From contig JAKAVL010000046.1 in the NCBI GenBank assembly GCA_021817305.1, positions 1 to 36,363 on the forward strand: a stretch of DNA of 36,363 nt, given 5' to 3'. Made by a program: the position numbers and the translations under genes. Below are positions 18,321 to 26,999 of the stretch, one piece after another. Source of the DNA: Microcaldota archaeon. Its GTDB lineage: Archaea > Micrarchaeota > Micrarchaeia > Micrarchaeales > CABMGC01. Each line of letters opens with the position of its first letter. Position 1 is the first letter of the stretch. A model generated the notes under the pieces. That model was given only the letters and a program-made list of their open reading frames with translations. It was not told the DNA's origin and made no database searches.

Positions 18321-18731
18321 ATGAAACGCCCCGCAGTAGGCGTGTCCTGCATAATAGTCAAGGAGGACATGATCCTGCTCGGCAAGAGGAAGAGCACGCT
18401 TGGCAAGGACACATGGGCATTTCCAGGAGGGCATCTCGAGCTGAGTGAGGAGCCTGAGAAAGCTGCGGTAAGGGAGACCCTCGAGGAAACGGGGCTCGCT
18501 GTCCGCAATCCGAGATTCGGCGCCATGACGAACGACATCTTTGCCGACATGGGGAGGCACTACATAACGCTGCACTACGTATGTAAGTACGAGTTAGGAG
18601 AACCGAGGGTCATGGAGCCGGAGAAGTGCGAGAAGTGGGAGTGGTTCCGATGGGACTCGCTTCCTGAACCGCTGTTCCCGCCTGTACGCAACCTGGTGAA
18701 GCAGGGCTTCAGCCCTTTTGATCTGGTCTGA
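18321..18731 (+). CDS. Nudix hydrolase
   Basis: Nudix box GGHLELSEEPEKAAVRETLEETGL. Confidence 0.93.
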   Translation: MKRPAVGVSCIIVKEDMILLGKRKSTLGKDTWAFPGGHLELSEEPEKAAVRETLEETGLAVRNPRFGAMTNDIFADMGRHYITLHYVCKYELGEPRVMEPEKCEKWEWFRWDSLPEPLFPPVRNLVKQGFSPFDLV

Positions 18732-18804
18732 CACAGAGGATGCGAATACATCCCGCATAGCCTTTATATGTTTTCCATTCAATAAATAGCTTAGTTTCGG
18801 TGCA

Positions 18805-21096
18805 GTGATGGATTTTCAGCCGGGCCCTGGCGCAGAGGATTTGAATAGGGAGGGATTCCTAAGGTCAAACAAAGCAAATCTCATTGTGCTCCTCGCATAT
18901 CTCTTTATAGCGCTCATAATTTTCTGGCCCATGACGGCCAACATCGCCGGAACTGTCGCGGGCACCGGAGGGGATCCGTACCAGAGCATGTGGAACCTGT
19001 GGTGGGTCCCTTACTCTTTATTCACATTGCACCAGAGCTTCTGGACGACAAACATGGTCTTCTGGCCCGTAGGCGCGAACCTGATATATCAGACGCTCAT
19101 GCCGCTGGGCGCAATTCTTGTATCTCCGTTCCAGTCCGTGAGCCCGATGCTCGCATACAACATGCTGTTCTTCATTGGGATAGTGATCTCGGGATTCGGC
19201 ATGTACGTGCTTTCCGATTACATAGTAAGGAACAGGTACGCAGCGTTCATCGCAGGGATCATATTCGCGTTCAGCGCTTTCCACATCGCCCAGGCGTATG
19301 GCCACCTAGATTATGCGAATATCGGTTTCGTGCCCCTGTCGATATACATGCTCCTGCGCGCCATAAACAGGGATTACATCAGGGTGAGGTACGGAAAATA
19401 CGCGACTGCGGCAGCCCTCTCATTGCTCTTTGTCCTGTGCATCTCAATTGGCGAGCTTGAGCAGGGTTTGATACTTGTCATGGCCATGGTGTTGATAACC
19501 CTGGGTTATGCCGTAAGCAGAAGCCAGAGGGCCAAGGTGCTCAACGCGGAGTTCGCTTCCCTGGCTGTCGTGTTCATAGTAGTCACTTTCGTGCTTGGGT
19601 CCTGGATGTTCATACCTGTAATCAACGGGCTTTCTACGTCGACAGTAAACCAGCTGAATGACGTATACCACAATGCCATCTGGAGCGACGACATAGTATC
19701 GTTCTTCCTGCCCAGCTATTACAACGGCGTATTCAACGGTGCTGCGCAGTCGTACATCAGTATATACCACCAGGATGCAGGGGAGACTACTTCCTACATA
19801 GGCTACGTGGCGCTTGCGCTATGCGCATACGGGGTATACCGTGCAGGCAGGCAGACCTATCTGTGGATTGCCCTAGGAGTCATATTCTTCCTTCTGGCGC
19901 TCGGCCCGTACCTCCTGATCAACAACAACGTGACCGGCGTGCCTGGGCCGTACATGATAATAAAGGCCATACCGATACTGAATGTGATCAGGGAGCCGGG
20001 GCGCTTCGACCTCATAGTCTCGGTTGCGGTCGCAATCCTCGCAGCGTTCGGGGCCAAGGCGCTCTTCGAGAGGATGCAGGGCAGCATGGGCGCGATCAAC
20101 GGCAGGAAGCTGCTCGGTGCGGCAGCAGTCATTTCCATTCTCATACTGCTGGAGACCGCTGCCCCTCCGCTTTCCGGGTCGCTTGCTGCGAACATCACCA
20201 CCACCCCGAATGTGTCGTCGCTGTACAAGTACCTTGGCAATGAAAGCGCCAGTTTCTCTGTACTGCAGCTGCCCATACTTCCTGACCAGTACAGCACGCA
20301 GCCAGGCCTTTACCCTGGAGAGGCGATGTTCTCCACCATATACACGCACAAGCCCGTGCTTGGCGGCTACCTGACAAGGGAGAATGTAACGCAGGAGTCC
20401 ACGCTGTACAACATACCAATGGTGATAGACACCTTTGACATGGAGATCGGCCTCGCGCCAGGATATTTCTCCGTGATAAACCAGAGCTACGTGAACCAGA
20501 CGCTGCTCGCCCTTTACCTCTACAATGCAACAGTAGTCACCTTGGACAAAAGCGCGTACAACGGCACGACGCTGCCTGCGGTGGCGCGGTACATGGAGGG
20601 CATCTTCGGCGCGCCCCCGTACAGTTTTTCCAATGATTCGATAGTCGGATGGAGCACGGTGAACGCCGTAAGCAGCGCCGCATTCAAGAGCTATGTTGCA
20701 TTCCCAAGCGTGTCCGAGTGGAATGCGAGCAGGTACAGAATCAACGGCACCAACGTCACTCTGTGGAAGCCCGCGGGGGATGGACTGGTACTGGCATATG
20801 CGCCTTACCTCAACGGCAATTACAACTCTGCATCGTACTCGGTCAATACCATAATAACCGTTTCAGCTGTTTCTTTGGGAGGGGCATCACAGCTCGGGAT
20901 AGGAAGGATCACGAACTCCGGAATAACAAGGATAGCGCTTCTCAACATCAGTGGCGGCATTAGGGATTACAGCTTTGCAGCAAGCCTTTCGCCAGGGGAT
21001 TATGGCAACGGCCTTGTATTCCAGCTCGGCGGGAATGGGCAGCAGAGCTCTGCGGCCGGGATAACTGGGATAAGATTCTCCCTGGGCACCAACTAA
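18805..21096 (+). CDS. Large polytopic membrane protein, GT-C/YfhO-like putative glycosyltransferase (paralog of 11234-13558)
   Basis: GGDPYQSMWNLWWVPYSLFTLHQ...GANLIYQTLMPLG...RNRYAAFIAGIIFAFSAFHIAQAY; many TM helices and a soluble C-terminus. Confidence 0.7.
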   Translation: MMDFQPGPGAEDLNREGFLRSNKANLIVLLAYLFIALIIFWPMTANIAGTVAGTGGDPYQSMWNLWWVPYSLFTLHQSFWTTNMVFWPVGANLIYQTLMPLGAILVSPFQSVSPMLAYNMLFFIGIVISGFGMYVLSDYIVRNRYAAFIAGIIFAFSAFHIAQAYGHLDYANIGFVPLSIYMLLRAINRDYIRVRYGKYATAAALSLLFVLCISIGELEQGLILVMAMVLITLGYAVSRSQRAKVLNAEFASLAVVFIVVTFVLGSWMFIPVINGLSTSTVNQLNDVYHNAIWSDDIVSFFLPSYYNGVFNGAAQSYISIYHQDAGETTSYIGYVALALCAYGVYRAGRQTYLWIALGVIFFLLALGPYLLINNNVTGVPGPYMIIKAIPILNVIREPGRFDLIVSVAVAILAAFGAKALFERMQGSMGAINGRKLLGAAAVISILILLETAAPPLSGSLAANITTTPNVSSLYKYLGNESASFSVLQLPILPDQYSTQPGLYPGEAMFSTIYTHKPVLGGYLTRENVTQESTLYNIPMVIDTFDMEIGLAPGYFSVINQSYVNQTLLALYLYNATVVTLDKSAYNGTTLPAVARYMEGIFGAPPYSFSNDSIVGWSTVNAVSSAAFKSYVAFPSVSEWNASRYRINGTNVTLWKPAGDGLVLAYAPYLNGNYNSASYSVNTIITVSAVSLGGASQLGIGRITNSGITRIALLNISGGIRDYSFAASLSPGDYGNGLVFQLGGNGQQSSAAGITGIRFSLGTN

Positions 21097-21103
21097 GGTC
21101 TGA

Positions 21104-22507
21104 TCAGAAGAAGCGCAGGCGCTTCCTGTGGGACTTGCCCCAGAAGCATTTTATTGAGTCGCTGGTAGAGCCGTTGGCCTGGTGCCCGTAAATAAGCATG
21201 TAGTTCTTCGCGTTCATCCTTCGGGCGTAGATCTTGGCTTCAGAGTCCACGCTTTCGCCGCTGCCGTCGTGCTTGCCCACCCTGACGCCGACCACCCCGT
21301 AATACAGGCCCAGTGACCTGCGGACCTTGTCAGAGCTTGAGAGCGCAACAACGGTGGAGTCGGGGCGCATCCCGGAAAGCATGCGCACCGTGGTGCCGGA
21401 ATGCGTCGGCACGAATATGATGTCCATGTCGCACGTATGGGATATGCCCGCTGCGGCAGCAGCTATGCCCTCATGCCCGCTGCTGGCGCTTTTCTGCGGC
21501 GTAAAATTGCTTGGCATCTCCTGTTCAGTATATGAGAGTATGTTCGAGAGCGCGGTCACTGCCTCTACAGGATGATTGCCTATGGCTGTCTCGCCGCTGA
21601 GCATTACGCAGTCGACGCCGGACTTGACTGCGTTGGCCACGTCTGTCATCTCGGCGCGGGTAGGAGTGCGGTTGTTCAACATGCTCTCCAGCATCTGCGT
21701 GGCGACTATCACGGGTTTCTTCGCGCTCCTGCATACGCGTATTATCCTGTCCTGCATGAGGGGCACCTTGCTGTAGTCTATGTTGAGCGCCATGTCGCCC
21801 CTTGCTATCATTATACCATCTGACGCCTCGGCTATGCCCTCTATGCCGTCTATCGCCTCCTGGCGCTCTATCTTTGATATGACGCCCATGCCGTCGACGA
21901 CCTTCCTTATCCTTGCGATGTCCTTCGCTGACTTGACGAACGACAGGGCTATGAAGTCGAGGTCGTTCTCCATGGCGAACTTGGCGAACTTCATGTCCTC
22001 TCCGGTCGGGGGCTCGGCATTTATCGAGGATCCCTTGACATTTATGCCCTTCCTGCTCCCTATGGCCCCGTCCTGCATTGCCTTGCAGATTATCCTGCCT
22101 TTCGACAGCTCCGTTACTAGGAGTTTTGGCTCTCCGTCGCCTATGGAGATCTCGGATTCTTTTCTCATGCCCTTGTACATGTCAAAATCGGTTGGCACCT
22201 CCGACCCCCTTGCCTTCTTTGAGTAGCACAGGACGACGCGCTGGCCCTTCCTTATCGGGATTTCGCGCTCGAGCCTCGATACCCGTATCTTAGGACCCGG
22301 AAGGTCCGCGAGTATTGCGACCTCCCTGCCTATTTCCCTCGACAGTTTTCTAATCTTGCGTATTGCGGCGAGCTTTTCCTCTAACGCGCCGTGCGAGAAG
22401 TTCAGGCGTATTATGTCAACCTGCTTTAGGATTTCGCGCAGTTTCCTGTCGTCTGCTATGCTGGGCCCGTACGTCACAATTATCTTTGTCCTAGGCATTG
22501 ATACCAT
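21104..22507 (-). CDS. pyk: Pyruvate kinase
   Basis: PRTKIIVTYGPS, IIRLNFSHG, ILADLPGPKIRV, GIMIARGDMALNI, VATQMLESM, DVANAVKSGVDCVMLSGETAIGNHPVEAV. Confidence 0.95.
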   Translation of the reverse strand: MVSMPRTKIIVTYGPSIADDRKLREILKQVDIIRLNFSHGALEEKLAAIRKIRKLSREIGREVAILADLPGPKIRVSRLEREIPIRKGQRVVLCYSKKARGSEVPTDFDMYKGMRKESEISIGDGEPKLLVTELSKGRIICKAMQDGAIGSRKGINVKGSSINAEPPTGEDMKFAKFAMENDLDFIALSFVKSAKDIARIRKVVDGMGVISKIERQEAIDGIEGIAEASDGIMIARGDMALNIDYSKVPLMQDRIIRVCRSAKKPVIVATQMLESMLNNRTPTRAEMTDVANAVKSGVDCVMLSGETAIGNHPVEAVTALSNILSYTEQEMPSNFTPQKSASSGHEGIAAAAAGISHTCDMDIIFVPTHSGTTVRMLSGMRPDSTVVALSSSDKVRRSLGLYYGVVGVRVGKHDGSGESVDSEAKIYARRMNAKNYMLIYGHQANGSTSDSIKCFWGKSHRKRLRFF

Positions 22508-22580
22508 CTGCCGCCGCATCTATTTTTCAGGCAAGGTATTTAAGGCTCATGTAGGGGTAAGTTGTTTGGCGATTCCGCTG

Positions 22581-24233
22581 TCAGTCGGCTTTCGCCAGTA
22601 TCATGCCGCGCCCTGGGCCGTAGTTTGTATCGAAGGCAACGGTGTAATACACAAGCGTGCCTATGGGCGCGTTGGGAACACTGAAATCCAATGTCACATA
22701 ATCATAGCCTACCAGGGAGAAGTTATTTAGCTGGGCCAGGGAATGCGACGAGTAATTGGCAGTTGTGTAGTTCAGCCCTGTGTAGTTATCGTGCCTTGCT
22801 ATGTACCTGGTAAATTGATAGTAGGTTGCATTGATGATGCGGATGCCTTGGCATCCTGGCATGCTCTGCAGGCTCTGGTTGTACAATATACTAGCCTTGT
22901 CCCAAGGCACTATTACTGGGATTGGATGCAGAGCACACTTTACCGATACATTCGATATGTTTAGGGCGGGGTAGCCGTAATCATGGAAGGATAACAGCAT
23001 ATTTCCTTTTGATGTAAGGGCTGACGTTAATGGCAATGCCGGGCTGACATAGACTGCACCGGAGAGCGTGGTGTTTCCTACATTCACGCTTATGTTGTGG
23101 TTCCCTAGCCCCAGATGCGTGTTATATGATATTAGGTCATTGTAATACCTCGTGAACTGCGTTTTGTTGTTGTCAACGTAAAGCGTTATGCTTGGACTTG
23201 CCAGGTTGAGATTCCCGAGGTTCAGTAGCAGGGTGTTGTTTGCGTAATAAGAGAGGTCTATGTTTGGGGTTATGCTCACATTGTAGAATATCTGGGATAG
23301 TTCGTAACCCAGATACTGCACAAGGGCTAGTTTATAGAACATGCGATTAAGGGAAGAGGCATTTTCACGCGGAAGGCCGTATGGGCCGGCGGCGTCGCCC
23401 ATGAGGGACAGAACGCCGGTGCTCATCTGTGCAGGGCTTGACAAATCAAAGTAATTGCCGTTCAACGGGCCTGTCTCCGAGAGGAGTGGTGCGAGGCCCG
23501 TATATTGCCCGGTATCCAGCCCCACGCCAGGTTGGGGGGTAGTTGTAATGGCTACCAGTTCGCCTTTGAAGATCCCTGTCTTGTATAAGCTGGCGAGAGC
23601 TTCTGCGCCTGAGAGGACGCCCAGACCGGATAGCTTAAGTTCGTACACTGACTGAAGCGGGGTCGTGTTTTCTGGTATGCCAAGCTGCCTTTCCACTGTG
23701 CGGTTTATTGCGGCGTCGCCGTCGGGTTTATTGTTGTTTGACTCTAACAGGACATAGCTGCTGAATAGGTTGGAGCCTGCCCGTCCGAAGTACCCAATGT
23801 TGAGCAGTTCCTCAAGCTCTATTGCCCTAGCGTAATTGCTGTAGGCGTACCAGTCGCTTCCTTGCGCAAGCATATCGGAGAGAGCAGTGTCTTGTATTCC
23901 GGTATATCCTTGCTGATTCGCGATTGCGCTAACGGAGAGCGCATCTGAGATGTTTCCGTATGGGCCCGAAATGCCTACGAGGCCATTATATAGTGAGGTG
24001 TAGCTCGCGTTTGAGACTGCGTCTGAGCCTAACGCCGAGTAGAATGCGCTGCTGTTCATGAGCAGGTACCTGACATTTGAACCGTAGAGCAGTATCTTGC
24101 TGTTGAGCGAGGCGAGGGCAAGGCTGTTGTCTTGCGCGGTCTTGGCTGCTGGCCAAGTTAGGAACAGGTATGCTGCCGCTGCGCAGATGACGAGTATGAC
24201 AATTATTCCGTATGTCGGTCTTTTTGCCAGCAT
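22581..24233 (-). CDS. Hypothetical secreted/membrane-anchored protein
   Basis: Single N-terminal TM (YGIIVILVICAAAAYLFLTW) and a long Asn/Ser/Tyr-rich extracellular domain. Start set at MLAKRPTYG (24233), because the upstream extension overlaps peroxiredoxin antisense. Confidence 0.7.
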   Translation of the reverse strand: MLAKRPTYGIIVILVICAAAAYLFLTWPAAKTAQDNSLALASLNSKILLYGSNVRYLLMNSSAFYSALGSDAVSNASYTSLYNGLVGISGPYGNISDALSVSAIANQQGYTGIQDTALSDMLAQGSDWYAYSNYARAIELEELLNIGYFGRAGSNLFSSYVLLESNNNKPDGDAAINRTVERQLGIPENTTPLQSVYELKLSGLGVLSGAEALASLYKTGIFKGELVAITTTPQPGVGLDTGQYTGLAPLLSETGPLNGNYFDLSSPAQMSTGVLSLMGDAAGPYGLPRENASSLNRMFYKLALVQYLGYELSQIFYNVSITPNIDLSYYANNTLLLNLGNLNLASPSITLYVDNNKTQFTRYYNDLISYNTHLGLGNHNISVNVGNTTLSGAVYVSPALPLTSALTSKGNMLLSFHDYGYPALNISNVSVKCALHPIPVIVPWDKASILYNQSLQSMPGCQGIRIINATYYQFTRYIARHDNYTGLNYTTANYSSHSLAQLNNFSLVGYDYVTLDFSVPNAPIGTLVYYTVAFDTNYGPGRGMILAKAD

Positions 24234-24320
24234 CACGTATAGATTCAAAGAGAGGTATAATAAGGCTTGTTGCGCGGCGCGTAGGTATAGGAATTTATAG
24301 TTTTCCTGCGGAGTAATAGC

Positions 24321-24926
24321 GTGATTATGATGTACGCAGCATGGAGCATAGGCGAACCTGCGCCTGAGATAAAGGCGAAGGCGTGGTTCCCGGAAACAGG
24401 GAAGATAAGCGAGTTCAAGCTCTCGGGACAGAAAGGGAAATGGGTCATACTTACCTTCTACCCTGGCGACTTCACCTTCGTCTGCGCAACTGACATAGAA
24501 GCGTTCATGTCGAGCTACGAGGAATTCAGGAAGAACGGCGCGGAGATAGTGGCCATAAGCACTGACAGCGTATTCTCGCACAAGGCCTGGAGCGAGACCT
24601 CTCCGAGGGTGAAGGAAAGCAAGATACCCCTCATTGAGGACTTCAACAAGAAGATAAGCACCGATTACGGATTCCTCAATTCGGAAACAGGAGCAGCGCG
24701 GAGGGGCAGCGTTATAATAGACCCGGATGGCGTGGTACAGTACGCGGCGATACACAACGACGCCCTCGGAAAGGATGTTGACCACATATTCACCTCCTTC
24801 ATGGCCCTGAAGTATGTAAGGGACACCCCGGCAGCAGAGGGCCACGTCTGCGCGATACCTGCAAATTGGCGCATAGGCAAGCGCGCGCTTGACATAGACG
24901 TAGTGAAAGACATAGGCAAGCTGTGA
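24321..24926 (+). CDS. Peroxiredoxin (AhpC/Prx family)
   Basis: FYPGDFTFVCATDIEAF peroxidatic Cys; resolving Cys in GHVCAIPANW. Start may be ATG 24327 or 24330. Confidence 0.95.
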   Translation: MIMMYAAWSIGEPAPEIKAKAWFPETGKISEFKLSGQKGKWVILTFYPGDFTFVCATDIEAFMSSYEEFRKNGAEIVAISTDSVFSHKAWSETSPRVKESKIPLIEDFNKKISTDYGFLNSETGAARRGSVIIDPDGVVQYAAIHNDALGKDVDHIFTSFMALKYVRDTPAAEGHVCAIPANWRIGKRALDIDVVKDIGKL

Positions 24927-25357
24927 CCATGAAAAGGGTAATGGCCTTCGGCTCTTTCGACATACTGCATCCGGGGCACATTGACTATCTAAGCAAGGCA
25001 AAGGGGCTGGGCGACTTCCTGATAGTGGTTGTCGCTAGGTCCGAGAGCATAAGGAAGCTCAAGGGCAGGATGCCGTTCTTCGATGAGAGGGACAGGCTGC
25101 GCACCATAAGGTCGCTCGGGATTGTGGATAAGGCGGTCTTGGGCAACCGCATGGGGAATCCGGAGGACAGGTATGGGGTACTGAGGAAGTACAGGCCTGA
25201 TGTGGTGGTCTTTGGCTACGACCAGAGGATTGACGTTTCAAGTGTCAGGAACTGGCTCAGGAGGAACGGGATAAAGGCCAGGGTAGTGAAGCTGCGTGCT
25301 GGGCTTATGACGCATAAGTACAAAAGCTCCAAGATAAGGAGGGCTCTTGAGGCTTAG
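24923..25357 (+). CDS. ribL: Archaeal FAD synthetase (cytidylyltransferase family)
   Basis: AFGSFDILHPGHIDYLSKAKGLGDFLIVVVARS nucleotidyltransferase HxGH motif; 144 aa; overlaps the Prx stop. Confidence 0.85.
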   Translation: MTMKRVMAFGSFDILHPGHIDYLSKAKGLGDFLIVVVARSESIRKLKGRMPFFDERDRLRTIRSLGIVDKAVLGNRMGNPEDRYGVLRKYRPDVVVFGYDQRIDVSSVRNWLRRNGIKARVVKLRAGLMTHKYKSSKIRRALEA

Positions 25358-25358
25358 A

Positions 25359-25766
25359 TCAGCCGCTCTTGCTCGTCAGGGTATTGAGCTCGCATTCCCT
25401 GCAGTTCCTGTTCACGCACCCTGCGTCTATCGAGTAAAGGTCGACTCCCAATTGCTTGCTGCTGCGTATGAAGTCCTCGAATATCCTGCCCTTGTCCGTG
25501 AGGGAGTAGCTCGTGTGCACGGCCCCGTGTTTTTTTGTTTCGACCTTTTGTATGACCTGCGCCATTGAAAGGTCAGAGAGTATGTTGCTCAGGGCGCGGG
25601 GGGTTACCCCGTTCAGGCGCTTGAGCATGTAATTGAACTGAGCCTTCCTTTCCGAGGACAAAATCTCCATCACGTCTATGGTCCATCTCTTCCCCAGTAT
25701 GTGGATTAGCGAAAGGGTCTTGCACTTGAAATACAGTCTCTTCTGGGGTTTCTCGCGCGCAGGCAT
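25359..25766 (-). CDS. HxlR-family winged-helix transcriptional regulator
   Basis: FKCKTLSLIHILGKRWTIDVMEILSSERKAQFNYMLKRLNGVTPRALSNILSDL...YSLTDKGRIFEDFI. Confidence 0.85.
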   Translation of the reverse strand: MPAREKPQKRLYFKCKTLSLIHILGKRWTIDVMEILSSERKAQFNYMLKRLNGVTPRALSNILSDLSMAQVIQKVETKKHGAVHTSYSLTDKGRIFEDFIRSSKQLGVDLYSIDAGCVNRNCRECELNTLTSKSG

Positions 25767-25810
25767 TTTATCGCATCGTCTATTACTGGATATAGATTTT
25801 TATATCTTGC

Positions 25811-26080
25811 TCACTGGTCCTTTATGGATTCCAGCAGGCTGAGTATGTTCCATATGACGGTGATCGCGGAAGGGGGCAGGTTTATGTCGTTGCTTACCTC
25901 GTCTATCTTGTACGTCGCGCCAGAGGCCCGTACCGAATAGCTCTCTTTGGCATCGAGGGACTTCCTCGCCTCGTCCAGCGCCGCCTTTACGTTCCTAGGC
26001 ACGCTGTTGTCGTTCAGCAATACCTCTATCTGCTGCCTTACCTGAGCTATCGTTTCGTCTATATTCTTGTCATCTGCCAT
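25811..26080 (-). CDS. UPF0147 family protein
   Basis: 89 aa; IEVLLNDNSVPRNVKAALDEARKSLD pattern. Confidence 0.85.
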   Translation of the reverse strand: MADDKNIDETIAQVRQQIEVLLNDNSVPRNVKAALDEARKSLDAKESYSVRASGATYKIDEVSNDINLPPSAITVIWNILSLLESIKDQ

Positions 26081-26093
26081 GCAATCACTTTTT

Positions 26094-26182
26094 CGGGCCC
26101 GGCGGGATTCTCAAACCAGTTTTTGAACCCGCGACCATCAGATTAGAAGTCTGCCGCTCTATCCAAGCTGAGCTACGGGCCC
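26094..26182 (-). tRNA. tRNA-Arg (anticodon UCU) with a 14-nt T-loop intron (plus 26108-26121)
   Basis: Minus strand GGGCCCG-TA-GCTC-AGCTTGGATA-GAGC-GG-CAGA-CTTCTAA-TCTG-ATGGTC-GCGGG-TTCAAA[AACTGGTTTGAGAA]T-CCCGC-CGGGCCC-G. Acceptor, D and T stems are perfect. No encoded CCA. Confidence 0.92.
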
Positions 26183-26928
26183 TCGCTGATTATTATACCG
26201 AAGTAATCTTTAATGGTTTGCATCATTCTTAAACCTATCTCATCAAAGCTTTTACCCTTGAGCTCCGACACCTTTTCGATAACCCTGGATGCGTCTGCTG
26301 GAACCCTGCCAACTAGGGGCGCGTCGGTCTCTGCGACGAGGCTCTCCGCGTCAACCGCCTTTATCACGCGCCTCAGCCTGCCAGAATCGAGCGGCGGTAT
26401 CGAAATTAGGTATCCGTGCTTCTCAGCCATTTTTGCATCGTCCTCGCTGCCTCCGAAGAAATGGAACATCGCCTTCTCGATGCCTTTCTCCTCGAGGGTC
26501 TTCAGGCACTCACCGAACATTCCCCTTGAATGTATCACAGCGGGAATGCTGAGCCTCTGTGCGATGTCCAGTTGCGCGGAGAATAGGCGCACCTGATCCT
26601 CAATGCTTATCTTATCCACGGCCTTGGTGTCCAGGCCGATCTCGCCTATCCCGACTATCTTCCGGTTCGCTTTTGCCATGCCTTCAAGGCTGTCCATCAG
26701 TTCCTGGCTGTGAAGCGTCTCTTCCGGCCCTATCCCTATGGTAGCAAAGACATCGTCTATGCGGGTCAGCCCCGAAGCGATGGCATTCGATTTGATGCTC
26801 CAGCCCGAGGTTATGATTGCGGCAACGCCATTCTTCTTTGATTCAGACACGATGGCATCCGGATTATCGAATAGCTCAAGATGGCAGTGGGCATCGACTA
26901 CGACCCCAACAGTACGGCTTTCTTTCAT
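26173..26928 (-). CDS. TatD-family metal-dependent hydrolase/DNase
   Basis: VDAHCHLELF, GIGEIGLD, PAVIHSRG, FHFFGGS, VAETDAP. ORF extends to 26958. Confidence 0.9.
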   Translation of the reverse strand: MKESRTVGVVVDAHCHLELFDNPDAIVSESKKNGVAAIITSGWSIKSNAIASGLTRIDDVFATIGIGPEETLHSQELMDSLEGMAKANRKIVGIGEIGLDTKAVDKISIEDQVRLFSAQLDIAQRLSIPAVIHSRGMFGECLKTLEEKGIEKAMFHFFGGSEDDAKMAEKHGYLISIPPLDSGRLRRVIKAVDAESLVAETDAPLVGRVPADASRVIEKVSELKGKSFDEIGLRMMQTIKDYFGIIISEGP

Positions 26929-26999
26929 TTGCACCACTGATGAACATCTAAAACGCACACAAGCCTTATATATTGTTATACAGGATAAGATACGATGTT

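Noticed and set aside
24234-25001. N-terminal extension of ORF 22581-25001
   Set aside because: It lies antisense to the clear peroxiredoxin gene and contains low-complexity Arg/Tyr/Leu sequence; the true start with TM helix is at 24233.
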